From positions 1 through 52,877 of the forward strand of contig JAHZFL010000016.1 of assembly GCA_019421345.1 (NCBI GenBank): a DNA stretch of 52,877 nucleotides, given 5' to 3'. Each line of letters starts with the position of its first letter. Positions within the stretch are counted from its first letter, which is position 1. The stretch is from Roseburia sp. (GTDB lineage Bacteria; Bacillota; Clostridia; Lachnospirales; Lachnospiraceae). Position numbers and translations under genes: made by a program. Positions 18,427 through 25,086 of this stretch are shown here, piece after piece. The notes under the pieces were generated by a model that saw nothing but the letters and a program-made list of their open reading frames with translations, was not told the DNA's origin and did not search any database.

Positions 18427-19716
18427 TTAAATAAGTCTGCCGACGCACTGATATTCCGAAAAAATCTTTTGTACCTGCGTGACAAGAAAGCTCATAATAT
18501 CCTCATTCAAATAATGCTCCGGCTCTGCCGGAACAAACTTTAACAGCAATGTCTGTCTGAAATTTCCTACGCGAATTTCATCCAGTATAAATCCATCCAT
18601 ATTATAATTGGCAGCCTCGCAATCCTTTGGCATCTCTGAAATGATCTCAAAATCATGAAACCTTAGAAATTCCTGATATGGAAACGATTCGATCAGTCTT
18701 GCCATCTCCGCCTTTGTCTTAATGCTCTTGCGAAACATTTCCGTCAGATTTCCCGCAAAGCTTTCCTTATACTGATTGGAAAGCATCGGATACAGATAAT
18801 TTTTGCCGTGGTATACCTTATGTACCTGATAAAATTCCCACTCCTTGGGGCGGTCAACCGGACAGGTGATCATCAGATCTCCGTGTACCCTGCGGATATT
18901 AGTGATCTCCACATCCGTATTTCTCACAAGATATTCGCACTCTGCCTTTAGTCTGTGCGAAAAAATCTGGTGCTCATAATTGATCTTATCAATCGCCGCG
19001 TCCGGGTAAGCGCTTGTCTTCTCACTGATCGTATCTAAATTCCACAGCGGGATCATATTGCTGCGCACCGCCTTGTCATATTCCTCAAAATCAATCCGGA
19101 TTTCCTCCAGCTCCTCCCGATCCAAAAGCGGCTCGGTCTCCCACAGATAAACATCCAGCAGCTTCATCAGATATGCCTCGCAGACGGTCATCCACGACTG
19201 GTCATTCACCATAAAAACATCATAAAGCTCTTTGATAAGATCAAGATAGCACTCATTTCTTTTGACACAAAACACGGCGTCGTACGCCTTCGTCCTTGTC
19301 TTTAACACACCGTGGAATCTTCGCTCATCCTTCAGCAGTCGATAAATCTCAGACGCATTTGTCTGAAGAAAAATCGTATACAGCTTTAATGGCTTATGCT
19401 CCTGCACCGCAAGCTTCACATCGTGAATGGTAACGGTATGCTCGTTTGTATCCTCCAGCTTCATCGGATACATAAACGAATCAGTAGCATCATAATGTGC
19501 GCGGTCCGTCAGCGTCACATAAATGGCGTAGTCGCTCTGCTTGGTGCTTGTCTCATTTAAAATCCGCTCCTCCAACTGTCGATGCGCCTGCTCCTGGTAC
19601 CGGTATACCTTATTTAAAATATCTCCGACAATTTCCTTATACAGAAGACGCTGCTGCAAATCTTTGATTTCCAGCATTCTCTTTTCAATATACCCTTCCA
19701 TATCAAACTCGTTCAT
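18427..19716 (-). CDS. Unrecognised cluster protein, candidate baseplate component
   Basis: The ATG at 19716 (MNEFDMEGYIEKRML) follows a strong AGGAGG site and gives 429 residues. The open frame upstream of it is an arginine-rich shadow of the neighbouring gene and is not coding. The protein starts with a long amphipathic helix (about 1-50), followed by strand-rich segments (YAIYVTLTDRAHYD, HDVKLAVQEHKPLKLYTIFL) and mixed regions to a closing LLLKFVPAEPEHYLNEDIMS. No known domain is evident. Its length, lack of signal, and place in the structural cluster make it a candidate for the missing baseplate-wedge function, which remains inference. Confidence 0.65.
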   Translation of the reverse strand: MNEFDMEGYIEKRMLEIKDLQQRLLYKEIVGDILNKVYRYQEQAHRQLEERILNETSTKQSDYAIYVTLTDRAHYDATDSFMYPMKLEDTNEHTVTIHDVKLAVQEHKPLKLYTIFLQTNASEIYRLLKDERRFHGVLKTRTKAYDAVFCVKRNECYLDLIKELYDVFMVNDQSWMTVCEAYLMKLLDVYLWETEPLLDREELEEIRIDFEEYDKAVRSNMIPLWNLDTISEKTSAYPDAAIDKINYEHQIFSHRLKAECEYLVRNTDVEITNIRRVHGDLMITCPVDRPKEWEFYQVHKVYHGKNYLYPMLSNQYKESFAGNLTEMFRKSIKTKAEMARLIESFPYQEFLRFHDFEIISEMPKDCEAANYNMDGFILDEIRVGNFRQTLLLKFVPAEPEHYLNEDIMSFLVTQVQKIFSEYQCVGRLI

Positions 19717-19741
19717 TGTTCCACCTCCTCCTGCTTTCTGT

Positions 19742-21517
19742 TTACGGAGCCGTTGCGGTCTGCTGCTGTTGCTGCTCCTTGATGCCTGCCGCCTCAATCT
19801 TTCGCTCAACCTCTCCCAGCTTCGCCTCATCCTTTTGTCTTGCGTAAATATCCTTTGCCAAAAGATAATATTTCTTTGCCCCGGCATAGTCTCCCGCCGT
19901 TTCACATGCCTGCGCCTGCACGATGTAGGACGCCGCCTCCTCTCCCTGTGCAGTAAAACTTTGAATTTTCTTTTCCGCTGCGGCAATCTTCTCCCGCGCC
20001 ATGCCCTGCTGCGCTTCATCGCCAAGCGCCTCATAGGTCTGCATCGCCGACTGATAAAAGACCTTTGCGCTCTCATAATCGCCCTGCGCATACGCGGCGT
20101 CGCCCTCAGCAAAGTAATTTGCCGCGGAAGTCTCTCTGGCAAGCTTGTTTTTCATTTCCTCATCCTCCGCTGCCTTCTCTGCCTTTTGCTCCTCGTAGAG
20201 CTTCTCCAGCGAACGGATCGCCTCCGTCCTTCCCTCATCAAAATAAAGCTTCGTTGCAAGCGCCTTTGCCTCCAGATACTTCTCCTCCGCATTCTCGTAC
20301 TGTAGGTTTTCTGCAAGTGTATCCCCAAGATAAATATAGTCATAAACAGACAGATAATCGGCAGTCATGGCAAGCCGCTCCTCAATATAACCCTCTCCGA
20401 GGTGATCCGCATAGCGCGAACGGATCAACGCCTCACCAAAACCCTTCTGCGCCTCCTGATATGCGCCGTTATCCAATGATTCCTGCGCCGCAAGCACCGC
20501 CTCCACAAGCTTTAGGCAATTTCCAAGCTCCGTCTGCATCTTGTCATCCTTTAACTCCTCTGCCAACGTCTGCGCTTCCTTGCAGACCTCTTTGGCACGG
20601 TTGTAATGATCCATCTGGATATATTCGATCGTATCGGTATACCCCTTTTGCATTGCCGCAATTTTATCCTGTCTTTTCTGATAGCGCACATACAAAAAAA
20701 TACCGGCGGTGATCAGCACGGACAGCACTGCCGCCGCTATGACCATGATCCGTTTTATTTTTCTTTTCCGATTCGGGTCTGTAAAAATCTTATTAACAAA
20801 GATCACCGCAAACGTATATTTTCCAAAGTCCTGCGGCTGTCTTGACATGAGCAGATCCTCGACCGTATCGACAAGCTCCTGCGGTTTATCCGAAGCGTCT
20901 GCAAAGACGTCCTTCATTTCTCCCTCATCAATATGCTCCCAGATGTCTCTTGTATATAATGCCACCGCATCCGCATTCGTCAGCTTTATCTTCTTTGATA
21001 TGTGCGGATGAAAGTCGCTTTTTTGCCCCAGATAAGTATAAAGATTGTTTCGCTCCTCGTGAGACGCCACCTTATCCTTCGGAAGCTTTTCTTCGTGAAC
21101 CATATCTGTACTAAGCGACTGGTCAATCGTTTCCTCCTTAATAAAACCATTGCGGTATAAACGCAGCCTGATATTTCCAGCCTGCCCATACCGCAGTTTT
21201 ACATAATCTGTCAGAACGATTATGACAGACGCCTTTAAGGTTGTCTTGCTTCTTGCCTCCAAAAGAGCTCGATTGGCCGCCTTTAAGCACTTTTTCATCA
21301 TCCGTCTGCTCATAGACGGCGCCTCGGAAAACACCGTTACTACCGTATCAACCGTCAGCTTTGCGCTCATTGCCTCCAATTGATCATCTATACCGTCCGC
21401 TATGACATAGCATGCAAAATCATCTAATTCCACATACCCAAAATAATCTGTATTTTTAAGATCGCTTGCCGCCTCTGAGGTAAATGCCGCCAGAAACTCC
21501 GCATTTTGTTTTCTCAT
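19742..21517 (-). CDS. Membrane PP2C-like (probably inactive) protein with helical-repeat tail
   Basis: The start at 21517 (MRKQNAEFL) has GGAG six bases upstream; an ATG four codons earlier has none. Residues 1-235 follow the PP2C fold (LDDFACYVIADGIDDQ, RYGQAGNIRLRLYRNGF). Key metal-binding positions are altered: the normal SDG motif reads TRDIWE, and the terminal DN motif reads DFGKYTF. It is therefore probably a pseudophosphatase. A membrane segment follows at about 258-280 (IMVIAAAVLSVLITAGIFLYV). Some 300 residues of helical, TPR-like repeats come next (YFAEGDAAYAQGDYESAKVF, ACETAGDYAGAKKYYLLAKD), with a Q-rich end. The repeats would lie outside the cell. An intact PP2C is encoded just upstream, so this may be a docking or sensing partner. 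Confidence 0.75.
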   Translation of the reverse strand: MRKQNAEFLAAFTSEAASDLKNTDYFGYVELDDFACYVIADGIDDQLEAMSAKLTVDTVVTVFSEAPSMSRRMMKKCLKAANRALLEARSKTTLKASVIIVLTDYVKLRYGQAGNIRLRLYRNGFIKEETIDQSLSTDMVHEEKLPKDKVASHEERNNLYTYLGQKSDFHPHISKKIKLTNADAVALYTRDIWEHIDEGEMKDVFADASDKPQELVDTVEDLLMSRQPQDFGKYTFAVIFVNKIFTDPNRKRKIKRIMVIAAAVLSVLITAGIFLYVRYQKRQDKIAAMQKGYTDTIEYIQMDHYNRAKEVCKEAQTLAEELKDDKMQTELGNCLKLVEAVLAAQESLDNGAYQEAQKGFGEALIRSRYADHLGEGYIEERLAMTADYLSVYDYIYLGDTLAENLQYENAEEKYLEAKALATKLYFDEGRTEAIRSLEKLYEEQKAEKAAEDEEMKNKLARETSAANYFAEGDAAYAQGDYESAKVFYQSAMQTYEALGDEAQQGMAREKIAAAEKKIQSFTAQGEEAASYIVQAQACETAGDYAGAKKYYLLAKDIYARQKDEAKLGEVERKIEAAGIKEQQQQQTATAP

Positions 21518-21615
21518 CCTAATCTCCATTCCAAAGCGATTTTACAAGGGAAACAGCATGCAGAATCCAGCTTGACCCTGCACTTTGAATTTGTGACGTC
21601 TGAACACAAACTCCG

Positions 21616-21651
21616 GTGTGAAAACTCATAGCTTTATATGATTTTTCACAC
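21616..21651 (-). other. Stem-loop directly after the intact PP2C gene
   Basis: GTGTGAAAA and TTTTCACAC pair, with an inner TCATA/TATGA stem and six-base loop. It lies at the stop of the phosphatase gene, in a 133-base gap before the PP2C-like membrane protein. No T run follows, so it may be an RNA-processing or stability hairpin rather than a terminator. Confidence 0.6.
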
Positions 21652-22490
21652 TAAATGCCACTCCCCATATGTATTAATATTATGCTGGCGTTATCCTTAT
21701 CCTCACCCATATGGGCGTTGATCTTTTCAATGATCGCCAAAGCCTTCTGCTGACAGCTTCCAGCACCGCCCAGCACTTCCTCGACCTCCTTTGTCCCAAG
21801 CAGCTCATAGACACCGTCGCTCATCATCACGACTATATCCGAGGCGTTGAGACTGACCGGAGCGTCAAAGATTTCAATATCCCGAAACTCGTCTCTCCCA
21901 AGATAATTATAACGGCGGTGATTTTCCAGCAGGGCAAGCGCGCTCTGGCGCGAGAGTTTCCCCTCCCGGAATTTTTGCTCCGCCAAGACAGCAACCGTAT
22001 GTCCTGTCGACACTGGCACAAGTGTCCCCTCCCGAAAGACACTGATCCTGACGTTTCCCACCAGCGCATAGTACAGGCAGCTTTCCCGGATCATCACACA
22101 GCCAAGACTTGCATTGCCGCGGCTCTCATCCTCTAATGCCTTTAAAATCTCGGTATTTGCACAGCGGAATGCTTTTCTAAAATAATACTGCGGATTGTTA
22201 AAGGCATGATAATCACGAAACAGCTCCGTGCAGGTATCAACAGCAAGCTTCGCGGCTATCCGTCCGCCAAACATCTTTCCTGCCCCGTCCGCGAGCGCCG
22301 CCATCACGCCGCTTTCGGTCACAAGTGTTCCCACCTGATCCTCCTGCACATCCCTGCTGCCGATTGTCATACAGGTGCCTATATCCAGCCCGCCCGCCTC
22401 ATCTCTCTTTGGTCTGCACGCCAGCTTAAAAATTTCAAGTATGGCGATCAGCACACCGATGATAAGGATAATTTCATAGGTCAAATCCAT
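21651..22490 (-). CDS. Membrane-anchored PP2C-type Ser/Thr phosphatase
   Basis: This 279-residue protein has an N-terminal membrane anchor (about 5-24; IILIIGVLIAILEIFKLA) and a cytoplasmic PP2C domain. The family motifs are intact: GSRDVQEDQ, ALADGAGKMFGG, ALVGNVRISVFREG, VVMMSDGVYELLG and EDKDNASIILI, supplying the acidic metal ligands. In type VI systems with post-translational control, PppA-type phosphatases reverse phosphorylation of an FHA protein and switch firing off. The two FHA genes directly upstream fit that circuit, but no matching kinase is visible in the window. The ATG has GGAG five to six bases upstream. A stem-loop follows the stop directly. Confidence 0.85.
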   Translation of the reverse strand: MDLTYEIILIIGVLIAILEIFKLACRPKRDEAGGLDIGTCMTIGSRDVQEDQVGTLVTESGVMAALADGAGKMFGGRIAAKLAVDTCTELFRDYHAFNNPQYYFRKAFRCANTEILKALEDESRGNASLGCVMIRESCLYYALVGNVRISVFREGTLVPVSTGHTVAVLAEQKFREGKLSRQSALALLENHRRYNYLGRDEFRDIEIFDAPVSLNASDIVVMMSDGVYELLGTKEVEEVLGGAGSCQQKALAIIEKINAHMGEDKDNASIILIHMGSGI

Positions 22491-22510
22491 CGCTTACTCC
22501 ATTCCGTTTT

Positions 22511-23032
22511 TTATTCTTCTTTGTTGTCTCCCATTCCCCACATAAAGTAATTTCCACAGAACGGCACAAAAAGAAAGATTGATTTGCCAAGCTCAATTTT
22601 ATCATAAGCGCTTAACGTTGCCGGTGCATACACGGCATTTTCATTCAGATACACCAGACCGTTGGAATCTCCCGGCAGCAATACCGTCTCCTTTTTCTTC
22701 GGGTCAAATACGATCACCGCATGATTTCTCCTCGAAATCTCATTGTCTCCCAGCACCTGTATATCCATATCGTCTGCGCGGCCGATAAAATTCTTCCCCT
22801 GCACTACCTTGTAATCCTTTCCCTGCCTCGGACCCGAAATGCACACGATCCAGCCGCATACCGGCTTTACGTCCTCTCGAAACAGCTCCTCCTCCAAATC
22901 TATTTCTGAAGCCTGTACCTCCTTCTTCTCCTTTGTCTCCGTCTCGATATTACAATACGGGCAGACTGTGCCATATCTTTTTTTACTGAATACATGTCCG
23001 TTTTGACAACGGATAATATTAGATTCTCCCAT
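22511..23032 (-). CDS. FHA-domain protein with N-terminal zinc ribbon
   Basis: I choose the ATG at 23032 (MGESNIIRC), which clears the upstream gene and follows GGATGGGA; this gives 173 residues. Residues 8-30 form a zinc-ribbon-like motif (CQNGHVF then CPYCN). An acidic linker leads to an FHA domain at about 75-160 with FIGRADDMDIQV, NEISRRNHAVIVF and SNGLVYLNENAV. These are the GR, SxxH-like (SRRNH) and N positions that bind phosphothreonine. It is cytoplasmic. In type VI systems an FHA protein is the phosphorylated switch for assembly; here the neighbouring PP2C suggests the same logic. The C-terminus is glycine/methionine rich (FMWGMGDN). Confidence 0.82.
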   Translation of the reverse strand: MGESNIIRCQNGHVFSKKRYGTVCPYCNIETETKEKKEVQASEIDLEEELFREDVKPVCGWIVCISGPRQGKDYKVVQGKNFIGRADDMDIQVLGDNEISRRNHAVIVFDPKKKETVLLPGDSNGLVYLNENAVYAPATLSAYDKIELGKSIFLFVPFCGNYFMWGMGDNKEE

Positions 23033-23052
23033 CTTTTTCCCATCCTTTTCTT

Positions 23053-23598
23053 CTATAAAATCTGCAGTCTCGTCAACGCTATATAAATAATATCTCCCTT
23101 TTCCAGCCTGCACGGCTTTCCGTAGGAGAGCTTATACTTCTTACCGTCACGCTTTTCGATGCTGACGCCGTTTTTCTCCGAAATATCCTCAATGTACCAA
23201 CTGTCGCCCGAATAATTAAGTACTGCATGTTCAATGCTGATCATGCTTGCGTAAGTGACCTCGTTTAAATTGATATTTACATGATTTTCACCTACGTCGC
23301 GTCCAATCACAAGCCCCGTCTTTCCATAAATATTCCATGACGCAATCTTCGTGTTATCCTCGCTTAAAAGCACAAGCTCTGTGAGCGCTGCAGGCGGCAG
23401 CACCGCCTGACTCCATTGTTTTTGTATAGCTTTGTTTTTTGTCTGTTCCTCCCTTGCCGCCGTCCATAAGTGCAGTCCCGCTCCCAAAACTGCCAGTGCG
23501 ATCCAGTACCAGTTCCTTTTCCAGTCGGTCAGCACAACCAACAAACATGCCATGATCAAAAACAGCGCCGCAATAATTCTGTCTGTCACCTTTGCCAT
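23053..23598 (-). CDS. Membrane-anchored FHA-domain protein
   Basis: This 181-residue protein has two N-terminal membrane segments (about 7-24 and 30-47) followed by a cytoplasmic FHA domain at about 85-175: LVIGRDVGENHVNINL, ASMISIEHAVLNY, IEDISEKNGVSIE and KGDIIYIALTRLQIL. The phosphothreonine-binding GR and SxEH positions are present. It lies 20 bases upstream of the zinc-ribbon FHA gene and four bases after the J-domain gene, so it is cotranscribed. It could recruit a phosphorylated component to the membrane, complementing the soluble FHA protein. Confidence 0.82.
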   Translation of the reverse strand: MAKVTDRIIAALFLIMACLLVVLTDWKRNWYWIALAVLGAGLHLWTAAREEQTKNKAIQKQWSQAVLPPAALTELVLLSEDNTKIASWNIYGKTGLVIGRDVGENHVNINLNEVTYASMISIEHAVLNYSGDSWYIEDISEKNGVSIEKRDGKKYKLSYGKPCRLEKGDIIYIALTRLQIL

Positions 23599-23601
23599 CC
23601 T

Positions 23602-24057
23602 CTACCTCTTAATTCCCATAAACTGCTCGAACAACGCCGTTGTATCAAGCGGATTATCTGTCTCCCCTCCTTGCCCGAACGAAGACCTCTGCCCTGCGGA
23701 AGAGCCTTCTTTTCCTGAAGCCTTCTGCGCAAACGGATTCTTCTGTATAAACCAATCAAACGGATTTCCCTGTGCAAACGGATTTCCCTGTGCAAACGGA
23801 TTTCCCTGTGCAGAGGACGCACCCTGCTGCCTCCCGCTGTTTAAGCGCTTCTCATCATATGCCTTTCTTTTCTGCGGATTGCTCAGGATACTGTATGCCT
23901 CGCTGATCTCCCGAAACCGTGTCTCACATGAGACGTCACCCGGATGCGCGTCCGGATGATATTTCTTGGCGAGTCTCCGGTAGCTGTTCTTAATCTCCTC
24001 CAAAGAAGCATTCTCCAAAACGCCTAATATCCGATACAAATCTTTAAACTTTTCCAT
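23602..24057 (-). CDS. J-domain (DnaJ-like) co-chaperone with NPF repeats
   Basis: Residues 4-70 of this 151-residue protein are a complete J-domain with the HPD tripeptide in LAKKYHPDAHPG and helices on either side. The rest is a low-complexity region with AQGNPF repeated in tandem, then DWFIQKNPFAQ and a C-terminal LFEQFMGIKR. The cysteine-rich and substrate-binding domains of true DnaJ are missing, so this is a specialised J-protein. J-proteins stimulate Hsp70 ATP hydrolysis, and the obvious partner is the Hsp70-like ATPase of the same cluster. It lies between the tube genes and the FHA genes, 133 bases after the tube gene with a terminator and inverted repeat in between. Confidence 0.88.
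   Translation of the reverse strand: MEKFKDLYRILGVLENASLEEIKNSYRRLAKKYHPDAHPGDVSCETRFREISEAYSILSNPQKRKAYDEKRLNSGRQQGASSAQGNPFAQGNPFAQGNPFDWFIQKNPFAQKASGKEGSSAGQRSSFGQGGETDNPLDTTALFEQFMGIKR
23761..23812 (-). repeat. 18-bp in-frame tandem repeat in the J-domain gene
   Basis: The 18-base unit CGGATTTCCCTGTGCAAA on the plus strand occurs at 23761 and 23779 without change, and for 16 bases at 23797, coding AQGNPF on the minus strand. A more diverged unit lies just before. Copy number can change by slippage without breaking the frame. Confidence 0.9.
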
Positions 24058-24073
24058 CAGTCCTCTCCCCTCT

Positions 24074-24133
24074 TATGTTTCTTCCACAGATCCTCGCACC
24101 AAGCGTTTCGCAAAGCCCTGTGGAAGAAACATA
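24074..24133 (-). repeat. 16-bp perfect inverted repeat between the tube terminator and the J-domain gene
   Basis: TATGTTTCTTCCACAG at 24074-24089 is exactly complementary to 24118-24133, with a 28-base spacer. The transcript would form a long hairpin ahead of the J-domain gene. It is separate from the terminator stem next to it. Possible uses are RNA stabilisation, processing or a protein-binding site. Confidence 0.8.
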
Positions 24134-24134
24134 T

Positions 24135-24168
24135 TTTTAAAAAGGCACGTCCCCATCAGACGTGCCTT
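24135..24168 (-). terminator. Intra-operon rho-independent terminator after the tube genes
   Basis: On the minus strand AAGGCACGTC pairs with GACGTGCCTT (arms 24142-24151 and 24159-24168, seven-base loop) and is followed by a short T run. It sits 23 bases after the tube gene stop. Partial readthrough would keep sheath and tube, needed in many copies, well above the downstream parts. Confidence 0.75.
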
Positions 24169-24190
24169 CCGGCTTGATCAACGGAAAGCC

Positions 24191-24619
24191 TTAAGCTCCT
24201 ACATATCCGCCTTCGATTTTTACGAGATTCAGCTTATCCTTTTTCTGTTTGATCACGATATGAAATGTACCCGCACCGGCTTCATTTCCGTAGCTTTCTT
24301 TGTATGCGATCACAAATGCGCGCGGAAACTCATACTTTCTCTCTACGATCCCTGCCTCTACGATCTCCACCGTCACCTGACGATATGCAGCCGCACTTTC
24401 CGCCGGAACAACTGACCAGAGCGCCAGTTGTCTTGTGCTGTCAAACGGATCTCCGTCTGTCGCGACCAGAATCTTTCCGGAGATCTCCAGCTCACAGCCG
24501 ACATCCTTTGTTCTCGCGTTGGAATCCGCCGGTATATTGGTTCTGTATTTTACCTTCTGCACACATTCCTTGGAAATCTCAATACTTTCCTGTCCCTCAA
24601 TTTTCACGATTAATGACAT
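24191..24619 (-). CDS. Tail-tube (Hcp-like) protein, paralog A
   Basis: This 142-residue beta-rich protein has no signal peptide. It is clearly paralogous to the next gene upstream: both share IPxDSNAR, GK near residue 49, LAxWSxVPxxSAxxYR, PxAFVxxY, KQKKD and a final IEGG. The length and strand pattern fit an Hcp/gp19-type tube subunit, which forms hexameric rings stacked inside the sheath. Similar Lachnospiraceae proteins are, from memory, often misannotated as membrane-associated proteases. It starts 12 bases after its paralog, behind AAGGAGGG, and precedes a terminator. The sheath-tube-tube order supports the assignment. Confidence 0.75.
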   Translation of the reverse strand: MSLIVKIEGQESIEISKECVQKVKYRTNIPADSNARTKDVGCELEISGKILVATDGDPFDSTRQLALWSVVPAESAAAYRQVTVEIVEAGIVERKYEFPRAFVIAYKESYGNEAGAGTFHIVIKQKKDKLNLVKIEGGYVGA

Positions 24620-24631
24620 GCTTTTCCCTCC

Positions 24632-25057
24632 TTACTGTCCAAATCCGCCTTCTATGGTCATACGGTCTGTCAGATCCTTCTTCTGCTTCACATGAAGCAA
24701 AAACATACCCACACCGCTCTCATCATCCTGCTCCTCCTCATACTCCAGGACAAAAGCATTCGGAAGCGTAATCTGGCGCACGATCTGCCCTGCCGCCACA
24801 ACATCAATCTGCACTTTTCTGTAGCAATCGGCAGAATCACTCGGCACAAGACTCCACTTTGCAAGATTTAACGTAGAATCCTCCGCCTCCGCTCCAAGAG
24901 AAAACAGCATTTTCCCCCGAATGATCAGACCAACACCATTGTCTGTCGCTCTCGCATTAGAATCCTCCGGAATCACGGAATCGAACTCTACGCCCGTAAT
25001 ACATTTCTCACTCAGATGCACCGGACCGGAACCATCAATTTTCATTCTGAAACCCAT
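24632..25057 (-). CDS. Tail-tube (Hcp-like) protein, paralog B
   Basis: The start at 25057 (MGFRMKIDGSG) has GGAGG eight bases upstream, unlike an ATG five codons earlier; it gives 141 residues, matching paralog A. Shared blocks are listed under that gene. Specific to this copy are HLSEKCITGVEF at the start and a diacidic EEEQDDESG loop. Two tube-like proteins may make a mixed tube, or one may serve as the initiator or terminator ring at the baseplate or distal end. It follows the sheath gene by 29 bases. Confidence 0.75.
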   Translation of the reverse strand: MGFRMKIDGSGPVHLSEKCITGVEFDSVIPEDSNARATDNGVGLIIRGKMLFSLGAEAEDSTLNLAKWSLVPSDSADCYRKVQIDVVAAGQIVRQITLPNAFVLEYEEEQDDESGVGMFLLHVKQKKDLTDRMTIEGGFGQ

Positions 25058-25086
25058 AGATTTTTCCTCCATTCATGTTTATTGGT

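Noticed and set aside
19717..20142. N-terminal extension of the 429-residue protein
   Set aside because: The translation is arginine/serine-rich nonsense overlapping the PP2C-like gene in another frame; the ATG at 19716 has a strong AGGAGG site.
23761..23812. Short tandem repeats as a CRISPR array
   Set aside because: The units are adjacent without spacers, in frame inside the J-protein gene, and no cas gene is present.
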